From: Planctomycetales bacterium
GTDB lineage: Bacteria > Planctomycetota > Phycisphaerae > SM23-33
Direction: 5' to 3'
NCBI GenBank assembly: GCA_030592655.1
Contig: JAUVIQ010000135.1
Span: 1 to 8,729, forward strand
DNA: 8,729 bases
Shown: positions 1-6,233 of the stretch, piece by piece
How positions within the stretch are numbered: the first letter of the stretch is position 1
How the letters are laid out: each line of letters begins with the position of its first letter
Notes under the pieces: model-generated
What the model was told of the DNA's origin: nothing
The model's input: only the letters and a program-made list of their open reading frames with translations
Database searches by the model: none
Translations under genes and position numbers: made by a program

Positions 1-85
1 AATGGTCGTTTGCAGCGGCGTCGGAGGATTTGAGTTTTTTCTGCTGGCCCCAGTTGTTGGTCCCGCCGTGGTCCTTGTAGAACAC
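1..85 (-). pseudogene. Continuation of the FG-GAP repeat gene beyond the in-frame stop
   Basis: Reading on in the same frame after the TAA at 86-88 gives 28 more sense codons, to the window edge. They complete repeat 2 (VFYKDHGGTNNWGQ, matching VFYRNEGGDDNWGQ in repeat 1) and begin a third repeat (KKLKSSDAA). The sequence is therefore conserved coding sequence and not untranslated DNA. Either the gene is a recent nonsense pseudogene, or the base at 86 is an assembly error, or readthrough occurs. The real 3' end lies outside the window. Confidence 0.7.
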
Positions 86-373
86 TTAGGCCGATCCGGT
101 GTACGAATTTTTGCCATAGGCGCCCGCGATGGCGTAGTCCCCGGAGATGCCCACCAAGCCGCCGAAATAGTCTCTCACAGCCCCGTCGGAGGCTGTGAGT
201 TTGGCGACCTGTCCCCAGTTGTCGTCCCCGCCTTCATTCCTGTAGAACACGTAGGCCGAACCGGAATCGGTCCCATTGTCATCGTCGTGATAGGCGCCCG
301 CGACGGCGTAGTCCCCGGAGAGGCCCACCGAGTAGCCAAACCAGTCGCCCACAGCCCCGTCGTCTGCGGTGAG
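1..373 (-). repeat. Tandem FG-GAP_2-type coding repeats
   Basis: Read on the minus strand, unit 1 spans 373-200 (58 codons), unit 2 spans 199-35 (55 codons), and a third begins at 34. The units remain similar at DNA level. For example, the stretch ggcgtagtccccggaga occurs near 133 and near 305. This suggests expansion by duplication within the gene. Confidence 0.75.
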
Positions 374-472
374 TTTTTTCTGCTGGACGGGGTCCGCCTG
401 GGCCGGGCCGGTGATACCGCTCAGCACCGCCACACAGACGCACACAAACATCTTCATCGCTTGCTTCTTCAT
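86..472 (-). CDS. Exported FG-GAP repeat protein, 5' part, ends at a premature stop
   Basis: This frame encodes 128 residues before a TAA. Residues 1-26 form a Sec signal peptide: a basic start (MKKQAMK), a hydrophobic core and an AQA cleavage site before Asp27. From about residue 34 come repeats of 58 and 55 residues with the pattern KLTA.DGA..D.FG..VG.SGDYA.AGAY, then GSAYVFYR and NWGQ. This matches the FG-GAP_2 type of propeller-like repeat found in large secreted proteins. The ATG at 470-472 is preferred over the ATG at 661, because only it directly precedes a signal peptide and has a GGAAGG-type ribosome binding site about 8 bases upstream. The stop sits in the middle of repeat 2 and the frame stays open beyond it to the window edge, so the intact gene was longer. 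It is transcribed away from xylA. The exact role is unknown; adhesion or a structural surface role is typical of the family. The family call is firm, but whether the gene is functional is unclear. Confidence 0.75.
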   Translation of the reverse strand: MKKQAMKMFVCVCVAVLSGITGPAQADPVQQKKLTADDGAVGDWFGYSVGLSGDYAVAGAYHDDDNGTDSGSAYVFYRNEGGDDNWGQVAKLTASDGAVRDYFGGLVGISGDYAIAGAYGKNSYTGSA

Positions 473-654
473 CTTCGCACCTTCCTTTCCGCCGGATTGT
501 TCCCGCGCAACGGCGGGCTGGCGACTAGAGTACAAACACGCCACAATCGTTTGGGAACTTGGCCGGTGTGGCCTAAGGCAGGTGCGGGCGAGCGAAACTC
601 GCCGCTGCCCCTCACAGTCAATTGGCTCCGCCGCTCCCTGAGCGGGCTGAAGTA
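473..654 (-). other. Long, hairpin-rich 5' leader of the FG-GAP gene
   Basis: If transcription starts about 7 bases past the -10 at 661-666, the mRNA has roughly 180 untranslated bases. Visible foldable elements, in plus-strand coordinates, are as follows. A two-tier hairpin spans 577-609, with outer GGCAG/CTGCC and inner GGCGAG/CTCGCC around a 5-base loop. A 6-bp GC-rich stem lies at 631-636/640-645 with a 3-base loop. A short GGCC/GGCC stem lies near 563-575. Near the ribosome binding site, a CCGCC and a GGCGG on the minus strand could pair. I do not recognise a known riboswitch class. No T-tract follows these stems, so they do not look like terminators. Confidence 0.4.
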
Positions 655-660
655 AAAGCA

Positions 661-688
661 ACTATATCACACTTTGCGATTCTGTCAA
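661..688 (-). promoter_or_regulatory. Sigma-70-like promoter for the FG-GAP gene
   Basis: The minus strand reads TTGACA (688-683), a perfect -35, then a 16-base spacer and TATAGT (666-661), a 5-of-6 match to the -10. It points toward the signal-peptide gene starting at 472. A start site near 654 is predicted. The surrounding sequence is AT-rich, with A-tracts just upstream at 690-708 that could act as an UP-like element. Confidence 0.6.
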
Positions 689-720
689 GAAAAAAACGAA
701 AAAACCACGCAGTACTATTG

Positions 721-768
721 CGGATTGCGGATTTCAGCAATCGTACACACATGGAAATCCGCAATCCG
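721..768. repeat. 15-bp inverted repeat, possible REP/MITE-like intergenic element
   Basis: The left arm CGGATTGCGGATTTC (721-735) is the exact reverse complement of GAAATCCGCAATCCG (754-768), with an 18-base loop. The left side also contains a heptamer direct repeat, ATTGCGG ATTGCGG, at 717-730. No T-tract follows on either strand, so it is not a standard terminator. It lies between the two divergent promoters. It may be a dispersed genomic palindrome or a regulator site. Confidence 0.6.
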
Positions 769-834
769 AAATGGATGCCAAACGGGGCTAAACTTCTCGA
801 AAACCATATTACCATACAAGGCCAGAAAATTGGG

Positions 835-848
835 GCGCTCACGAGCGC
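835..848. promoter_or_regulatory. Perfect short palindrome upstream of the xylA promoter
   Basis: GCGCTC (835-840), a 2-base centre (AC), then GAGCGC (843-848). It sits about 20 bases upstream of the proposed xylA -35, a place where activator or repressor dimers often bind. No regulator family is identified from the half-site. A chance occurrence in GC-rich DNA is possible. Confidence 0.3.
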
Positions 849-868
849 ACTTCATATCTGACGATAGA

Positions 869-897
869 TTGCCGTCCGGCGGCTGGCGGGTTACAAT
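869..897 (+). promoter_or_regulatory. Putative sigma-70-like promoter of xylA
   Basis: TTGCCG (869-874, 4 of 6 matches to the -35) is separated by exactly 17 bases from TACAAT (892-897, 5 of 6 matches to the -10). A start near 904 would give a leader of about 34 bases containing the ribosome binding site ACAGGAG (924-930). Confidence 0.45.
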
Positions 898-916
898 GCC
901 CGCTCGCACCGTAACC
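889..916. promoter_or_regulatory. Dyad overlapping the xylA -10 and start site
   Basis: GGTTAC (889-894) and GTAACC (911-916) are inverted copies separated by 16 bases. The left half overlaps the proposed -10 and the right half lies just past the predicted start of transcription. This is a plausible repressor operator or a small leader hairpin. A 6-bp dyad is short enough to be chance. Confidence 0.25.
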
Positions 917-937
917 TTACAAGACAGGAGTAAAATC

Positions 938-2251
938 ATGGCAGAGGCGTTTCCCGACGTAAAGAAAATCGGGCACGAGGGACCCGACTCGAAAAATCCC
1001 CTTTCCTTTAAACATTACAATCCCGACGAACTCGTCGAAGGTAAGCCGATGGCTGAACACCTGCGGTTCAGCGTTGCCTACTGGCATACTTTCCGCAATG
1101 CCGGCGCCGACCCCTTCGGACAGGCGACACGCCTGATGCCGTGGGACGACGGAACCGATTCGCTCGAAAACGCCGCCAATCGCGTCCGGTCAGCTTTCGA
1201 GTTCTTCGAGAAACTCGGCGTGCGATACTACTGCTTCCATGACCGCGACGTCGCGCCCGAAGGCGCGACGCTGGCTGAATCGCATAAAAACTTCGACGAG
1301 GTCGTCAAGGTTATCAAGTCCGAGCAGGAGCGGACCGGTGTAAAACCTCTGTGGGTAACTGCCTGTCTGTTCGCTCATCCGCGTTACATGCACGGAGCCG
1401 CCACCAGTCCCAACGCCGACGTATTCGCATACGCCGCCGCCCAGGTCGCAAAGGCAATGGAAGTAGCCGTCGAACTCGATGCAGCCGCTTATCTGTTCTG
1501 GGGTGGACGCGAGGGATATAAAACCCTGCTCAATACCGACATGGGCCGCGAGACGGACCACCTCGGACGGTTTATGCAAATGGCTGTCGATTACAAGAAG
1601 CAGATAGGTTTTTCCGGACCGATGTACCTCGAACCCAAGCCCAAGGAACCGACCAAGCATCAGTATGATTTTGACTCGGCTGCGTGCTATGCCTTCCTTC
1701 AGCGGTACGACCTTCTGGAGCATTTCAGGCTGAACATCGAAGCCAATCACGCTACGCTGGCCGGTCATTCGTTTGTTCATGAGTTGGAATTCGCCGCTGC
1801 CGTCGGGATATTCGGCAGCGTCGATGCCAATCGCGGCGACCTGCTGCTTGGGTGGGACACCGACCAGTTTCCGACCGACCTGTACGATACGACGATGGCG
1901 ATGCTGACGATCCTCAAAGCCGGTGGTTTTACTACCGGCGGGCTGAACTTCGACGCCCACGTCGCCCGCGAGAGTTTCGAGCCGGTGGACTTATTCCACG
2001 CGCACATCGGCGGTATGGACGCCTTCGCCAGAGGACTGAAGATCGCCGCCGCCATCCGTGCCGACGGACGGCTTGGCGATTTCCTCAAACCTCGATACGC
2101 CAGTTGGGATTCCGGTATCGGCGCAGACATCGAAACCGGCAAAGTCGGCTTCGGCGAATTGAGCGAATACATGCTCAAAAAAGGCGAAATTTCCCCCAAC
2201 GCCTCCGGAAGGGTCGAAATGCTCGAAAACATTATCAACGAACATATCTAA
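938..2251 (+). CDS. xylA: Xylose isomerase, class II (EC 5.3.1.5)
   Basis: This cytoplasmic TIM-barrel enzyme converts D-xylose to D-xylulose and usually also acts on glucose. The product is 437 residues, the normal length for class II enzymes, which carry an extra N-terminal segment. The active-site pair is His101 and Asp104 (FHDRD). The metal ligands are Glu232 (in LEPKPKEPTKHQYD), Glu268 and His271 (NIEANHA), Asp296 (GSVDAN), Asp307 and Asp309 (WDTDQFP), and Asp339 (NFDA). These match E. coli XylA numbering, so no indels separate them from the start. The ATG at 938 follows ACAGGAG by 7 bases. The open frame extends upstream to 674, but that part resembles no protein and crosses the promoter. 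No xylulokinase or transporter gene is adjacent. The 146 bases downstream show no clear terminator. The identification is essentially certain; activity is inferred from the complete ligand set. Confidence 0.97.
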   Translation: MAEAFPDVKKIGHEGPDSKNPLSFKHYNPDELVEGKPMAEHLRFSVAYWHTFRNAGADPFGQATRLMPWDDGTDSLENAANRVRSAFEFFEKLGVRYYCFHDRDVAPEGATLAESHKNFDEVVKVIKSEQERTGVKPLWVTACLFAHPRYMHGAATSPNADVFAYAAAQVAKAMEVAVELDAAAYLFWGGREGYKTLLNTDMGRETDHLGRFMQMAVDYKKQIGFSGPMYLEPKPKEPTKHQYDFDSAACYAFLQRYDLLEHFRLNIEANHATLAGHSFVHELEFAAAVGIFGSVDANRGDLLLGWDTDQFPTDLYDTTMAMLTILKAGGFTTGGLNFDAHVARESFEPVDLFHAHIGGMDAFARGLKIAAAIRADGRLGDFLKPRYASWDSGIGADIETGKVGFGELSEYMLKKGEISPNASGRVEMLENIINEHI

Positions 2252-2397
2252 AGACGCCGCCTGTTACCTGTGGTCGGCCCATGCCTCCGAAATCAGGAAA
2301 AATCTCCGGAGCAAACGATACCCAGCTCTGCCGGTAGTGTTGAACGAGTGTGTTTTGTCAGACCTCATAAACCATAAAGTCGTAAGGAGATGAAAAA

Positions 2398-4770
2398 ATG
2401 CAAAAGATTCGGCAAATCATGTCGTTCTGTTTGGTATTACTTGCCGGTGGGTTTCTACAGTGTGTAAATGCCGGTGAAATCAGTCCCCAAATCACGACCG
2501 GGTGGGAATTCGATAAATCATTGGCCAGGGGTATCCAACCCCGCATGGGAAGGGGAATCGGGACAACCACTTTTGCCGTTGCCCGTGATGTAATGGGTGA
2601 CGGAAAATGGATCCTGATATCCGGAGAACTATATGGAAAATTCTTCGGCTATTACTGGGACGGTGGGAAATGGATTTCCGACCGCTCAAGGGTCAAAGGC
2701 CTTGGAGACATAGGAGGCTGTTCAGCGCCCGCGCTGGTACGCAATCTGACCGGCGATAATAAATGGACACTCATAGCCAGGAACAGCGCGGGGAAATTCC
2801 TCGGTTATCACTGGGACGGAACCAAATGGGCCTCCGAACCAGCAAGGGTCAAGGGTCTGGACGTCGTGCCGGGAGGGGCATCTCTGACGATTATGAACAA
2901 TCTTAAAGGTAACGGCAAGTGGACGCTGATAACAGGAAGCGGGGACGGTACGTTCAAGAGTTACTACTGGGACGGAACCAAATGGGTTGCCGACCAGTCG
3001 AGAGTCGCCGGCCTGAAAGACGTGGGAATGCGCTCCAGACTCACAGCGGGTTTTGATGTCTTCGGCGACAAGAAGTGGACTCTGATAGTAGGAAATCGCG
3101 CGGGTATTTACACCGGCTACTACTGGGATGCAGATAAGTGGACTGCCGATCCTTCAAGGGTCAAAGGGCTTGGAGACGGAAGGAAGTACACTGGGAACGC
3201 ATCGGCGACAATGGTCTATAATCTCCGGGGCGACAAGAAATGGGTATTGATTGCCGGTTACTATGGGGAAGGCATTAATCGTGGTTTCTTTTGCAATGCG
3301 GTTTCAAGAAAGAAGATTCCCTCAATGAAGGATGTTACCGTAGCCTCGTTATCCACTGCCGCTCGCGTAAAGTGGAAATACGCCCGCACCTGGAACCATC
3401 GGGTCAAATACTCCACCAACAAAGACATGAGCGGCGCGCTCTGGTCCGATTGGCATGAGGACAGCAACTCCGCCGAGATCAAACTATATCGTCTAAAACC
3501 CAAGACAACCTACTATTATGAGGCATATACGTATGTTCCGTGGGATATGGATGTATATTCCAAGAGCGCCATTGGCAGTTTCGCCACGCCGGCCGGTAAA
3601 AAACACATCCGCCTGAAACCGGGCGAGTCAATCTCGGATGCGATATATTCGCTCGCTCCCGAAGGAGGAATTGTCGAACTGTTGCCGGGAGTGCATGATG
3701 TTCACGATACGATCGTTATCAGCAGGAATAACGTTACCATTCAGGGAACTCACGCCTCCGAGATACGGGCCAACGACCCGACAAAGGACGTATTCGCCAT
3801 CCCCCATGAGAATCCTTTGCCCAAGGAGCCTTGGAAGAAGATGCCCATGCTCGAAAACTTCGTATTCAAGGGATTCAAGGTTACCAGCACGTTCAAGAGG
3901 GGGCGATCATTAATTAATACCCGGAATGTGCGAAATATGACAGTAGAGGGTTTGCACAACACATCCCACCTTTCAACGATCGTCAGATCGAATACGACGG
4001 GCGGGGGCACAACGGCCAGGAATAAGAATATCATTGTCAGGAACAATACCATATTGAATTCCAATGTCGCCTTCGCATGGACGCAGGACATTCTTGTTCT
4101 CAATAACACATTCAAAGGCCCCCGTTCATATATCCACATAGACAGGTCCAACAGGAACATTCGCGTAATAGGCAACAAGGTGGACAAGAGAGGCGGAGGA
4201 TATGCCTGCATAGTCATGGACACCTCGACCAATTATGAGGTGCGTGACAATGTATGCAGGGGCGGGCACTATGCCATACGCATAGCCGCAGGCCCCAGAC
4301 AGATACTGATAACCAACAACACAATGACAGAAGGGACGCAGTGCGGCATTCAAATTAACGAGCAGTGGGGGACAAGTGATGCGACGATCAGGAACAATCG
4401 CATCTATAACAACAAAGGCCCCGGAATACTGGCAACGGAACACGGATGGTCCGCTGCTACGAACACATATGGAAAGAATATAAAGATAACGGACAACATA
4501 ATCTACGGCAACACCGGCGACGGCATCAGGGCCGATACAGGAATAGAGATGGACATAAGAAATAACATAATCGTCGGCAACCGGGGCTACGGGATAAACA
4601 GCACCGGTACCGGCAAGCGCGCCTGTAAATTTACTCTGGCCGGAAATAACATCTGGAACAACAAGGCCGGCAAGTACAACGGCGTGCCGGCGGGCAAGGG
4701 CGACATTAGCAAAGATCCGTTGTTTGCCGATCCGGCAAAGGGCGACTTCACCCACAAAAAAACGAAATAA
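2398..4770 (+). CDS. Secreted propeller / fn3-like / right-handed beta-helix protein
   Basis: The product is 790 residues. Residues 1-25 are a Sec signal peptide (cleavage after VNA). Residues 58-300 hold five repeats built on N.GDKKWTLI.G...G.F.GYYWDG.KW...SRVKGL, with the key Trp at 71, 123, 175, 227 and 282; this looks like a beta-propeller. Residues 305-398 resemble an fn3 domain (LKPKTTYYYEAYT...SFATP). From about 402 to 770 is a right-handed parallel beta-helix with stacked N-N-I/T turns at 549, 569, 640, 666, 699, 722 and 750. The end, DPLFADPAKGDF, is typical of such proteins, but the chain stops 6 residues later with no sorting motif. The start has AAGGAG 8 bases upstream. Beta-helices of this kind occur in polysaccharide lyases, epimerases and passive surface proteins. 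I see no catalytic signature, so an enzymatic role is not claimed. It is probably first in an operon with the two genes downstream. Confidence is high for domains and low for function. Confidence 0.85.
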   Translation: MQKIRQIMSFCLVLLAGGFLQCVNAGEISPQITTGWEFDKSLARGIQPRMGRGIGTTTFAVARDVMGDGKWILISGELYGKFFGYYWDGGKWISDRSRVKGLGDIGGCSAPALVRNLTGDNKWTLIARNSAGKFLGYHWDGTKWASEPARVKGLDVVPGGASLTIMNNLKGNGKWTLITGSGDGTFKSYYWDGTKWVADQSRVAGLKDVGMRSRLTAGFDVFGDKKWTLIVGNRAGIYTGYYWDADKWTADPSRVKGLGDGRKYTGNASATMVYNLRGDKKWVLIAGYYGEGINRGFFCNAVSRKKIPSMKDVTVASLSTAARVKWKYARTWNHRVKYSTNKDMSGALWSDWHEDSNSAEIKLYRLKPKTTYYYEAYTYVPWDMDVYSKSAIGSFATPAGKKHIRLKPGESISDAIYSLAPEGGIVELLPGVHDVHDTIVISRNNVTIQGTHASEIRANDPTKDVFAIPHENPLPKEPWKKMPMLENFVFKGFKVTSTFKRGRSLINTRNVRNMTVEGLHNTSHLSTIVRSNTTGGGTTARNKNIIVRNNTILNSNVAFAWTQDILVLNNTFKGPRSYIHIDRSNRNIRVIGNKVDKRGGGYACIVMDTSTNYEVRDNVCRGGHYAIRIAAGPRQILITNNTMTEGTQCGIQINEQWGTSDATIRNNRIYNNKGPGILATEHGWSAATNTYGKNIKITDNIIYGNTGDGIRADTGIEMDIRNNIIVGNRGYGINSTGTGKRACKFTLAGNNIWNNKAGKYNGVPAGKGDISKDPLFADPAKGDFTHKKTK
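2569..3297 (+). repeat. Five tandem coding repeats of about 156 bp (propeller blades)
   Basis: The conserved Trp codons are spaced 52, 52, 52 and 55 residues apart. At DNA level, 2686-2708 and 3154-3176 match at 22 of 23 bases and are exactly 468 bases (three units) apart. The unit tgggacggaaccaaatggg recurs at two neighbouring repeats. The fifth unit lacks the second half (WDG.KW) seen in the others, while a related half-unit (GWEFDKSLARGIQ, residues 35-47) lies ahead of unit 1. Confidence 0.8.
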
Positions 4771-4816
4771 ACAACCGGGTCGAAATGCTTTGTAACTCAA
4801 GTAAAAGGGAAAAGAT

Positions 4817-6205
4817 ATGTCTGGTTATCGTATTATGTTCAACGGGCGATATGGAATTGCATGGCTGGTCATCACGATAACGGTGCTTGCAGGGTGCGCC
4901 TCTTCTGAGGCGAGAGCAACAGGCGAAAGGCAGTTCAAGTGGAAAGAAGGCAAAGTATATGACGGTAATACAATAATCGCCCGGTTTGACATCAAGAGCA
5001 TGTCTTTTTCCGAAGTAAAACTTAAACCCGGCGGGAAGGTCTTGATTGACGAATGGTCGATATACTGGAGCAAGGGAACCAGATGCAAGACAGTCCTGAA
5101 TGACAAATTCTCAGTGGACGACTCTAAGCCGAACTGTCTTAAGATGCACATAGAATCCCGTTCCAGGGGACATCAGCATTACAGTAAATCGGTTATCTCC
5201 ATATCGTACGACAAGGAACTAAGGACATATGTTTATGAAGTAAAGACCCAACTGCGTACGAACCGCTACCGAGAACAGAGGTTTCTCCAGCGCCCGCCCA
5301 AGGACTTCGCAAGGATAGTCTTCAGGGAACCCGACAAGCCCTACAAACAGTACGTTTATCAGGGAAGGGCGGGCGAGTGGATAAAGGTTCCGCTGAACTA
5401 CCTGTTGACGCCGGATAAGTTCGACATGTGTTTCAAGAGAGGAAATGCCGTAACAGCGATGTTTAATCCAGCCGGCGATGAGAATCCCGTAATCGAACTG
5501 ACAGGTCTGACGCCCCAGAACGCCGCCGCCGGGTGTGTTCTGCCCTGGCCGGCGCCGACGCTGTTTCTCGTAAAGTCGCGACAGGTCATCTGGCCTTGCG
5601 GTCAACTGATGGATCCGGCGTGTTACAAAATCTACTGTTATGACAAGAAGCGTCTGGAGGGTATTGTCCGAACGGCCAAGGCAAGAAAATACAGCAGCGA
5701 GGAAGTGGCTGAATATGACCGCCCCAGGTTTGAAGCGGGAAAGGTGAACGACTTTGAAGAAGCAATAGGATTGGACAAAGCCACACGAAGCGGATTCTGG
5801 ACGTTTGCAGGAGATATGGGTCTGACCTGTTGGTCCAGAAAGGTCGGGTACAAAAGCCGCTCGTCGCTGAAGTGTGGGGATACGACGAAGGCTGCGGATT
5901 GCCGGTGGGAAATAGCGCCGCCGGATGCGGGGCCGAAACTGCTTCCGGGGAAACATTACGTTCTATCGGCCTACATCAAGACCGAAAAACTCGAAGGCGA
6001 AGGCGCATATGTAGTTTGCGTTCCGGGCAAAGGAATCACCCCGATAACTTCAAAGAAGATTACCGGCGTTAATGACTGGCAGAAAGTCAGCATAACGATC
6101 CCGGCCGGTAAGACCGCCAGAACGGCCCATATCCAACTTCGCCATAAGGGAAAAGGGATTTCTTATTTCGATCGCGTAAGGCTTGAACCTGTGTCCGCGA
6201 AATGA
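4817..6205 (+). CDS. Predicted lipoprotein with carbohydrate-binding-like C-terminal domain
   Basis: The product is 462 residues. Residues 10-27 form a lipoprotein signal with lipobox LAGC, so Cys27 would be lipidated and the protein held on a membrane facing outward. Residues about 40-300 are a beta-rich region I do not recognise. It contains VDDSKPNCLKM (100-110), TYVYEV (137-142) and YVYQGRAGEWIKVP (179-192). Residues about 312-460 resemble a jelly-roll carbohydrate-binding module (CBM4/9 or galactose-binding type): DFEEAI, GKHYVLSAYIKTEKLEGEGAYV, then TGVNDWQKVSITIPAG and SYFDRVRLEP. The downstream gene is a clear paralog in both halves. The ATG at 4817 has AAAGGGA 6 bases upstream. The Met at residue 7 would give a more compact signal peptide but lacks a ribosome binding site. 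Eleven further cysteines suggest disulfides. A sugar-binding or polysaccharide-acting role is inferred only from the C-terminus. Confidence 0.8.
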   Translation: MSGYRIMFNGRYGIAWLVITITVLAGCASSEARATGERQFKWKEGKVYDGNTIIARFDIKSMSFSEVKLKPGGKVLIDEWSIYWSKGTRCKTVLNDKFSVDDSKPNCLKMHIESRSRGHQHYSKSVISISYDKELRTYVYEVKTQLRTNRYREQRFLQRPPKDFARIVFREPDKPYKQYVYQGRAGEWIKVPLNYLLTPDKFDMCFKRGNAVTAMFNPAGDENPVIELTGLTPQNAAAGCVLPWPAPTLFLVKSRQVIWPCGQLMDPACYKIYCYDKKRLEGIVRTAKARKYSSEEVAEYDRPRFEAGKVNDFEEAIGLDKATRSGFWTFAGDMGLTCWSRKVGYKSRSSLKCGDTTKAADCRWEIAPPDAGPKLLPGKHYVLSAYIKTEKLEGEGAYVVCVPGKGITPITSKKITGVNDWQKVSITIPAGKTARTAHIQLRHKGKGISYFDRVRLEPVSAK

Positions 6206-6233
6206 CGGGTTATGAAGTAGAGAGGATATTACA

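Noticed and set aside
2..655. Long plus-strand open frame at the left edge (217 residues)
   Set aside because: It is antisense to the FG-GAP repeat gene. Its internal repetition merely mirrors those repeats, it lacks a ribosome binding site and it resembles no protein.
473..661. Extension of the FG-GAP gene to the ATG at 661
   Set aside because: The 63 extra residues are low-complexity and precede a clear signal peptide with its own ribosome binding site. The extension would also begin inside the -10 element.
674..937. Upstream extension of xylA to 674
   Set aside because: The extra 88 residues show no similarity to xylose isomerases and cover the inverted repeat and promoter. The ATG at 938 has a good ribosome binding site and gives E. 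coli-like residue numbering.
1190..1960. Minus-strand open frame of 256 residues inside xylA
   Set aside because: It is the complement of a certain, highly conserved gene. No family motif or ribosome binding site was seen.
2285..2311. Possible terminator hairpin after xylA (CTCCG/CGGAG)
   Set aside because: The stem is only 5 bp with a 17-base loop and no T-tract, too weak to call.
2340..2371. Possible promoter for the 2398 gene (TTGAAC or TTGTCA with CATAAA)
   Set aside because: The spacers are about 20 or 12 bases, outside the normal range, and the -10 matches are poor. A promoter here is likely but cannot be placed.
4126..4800. Minus-strand open frame of 224 residues overlapping the beta-helix gene
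   Set aside because: It is antisense to the repetitive Asn/Ile-rich beta-helix coding sequence, whose codon pattern suppresses stops on the opposite strand. No supporting motif was seen.
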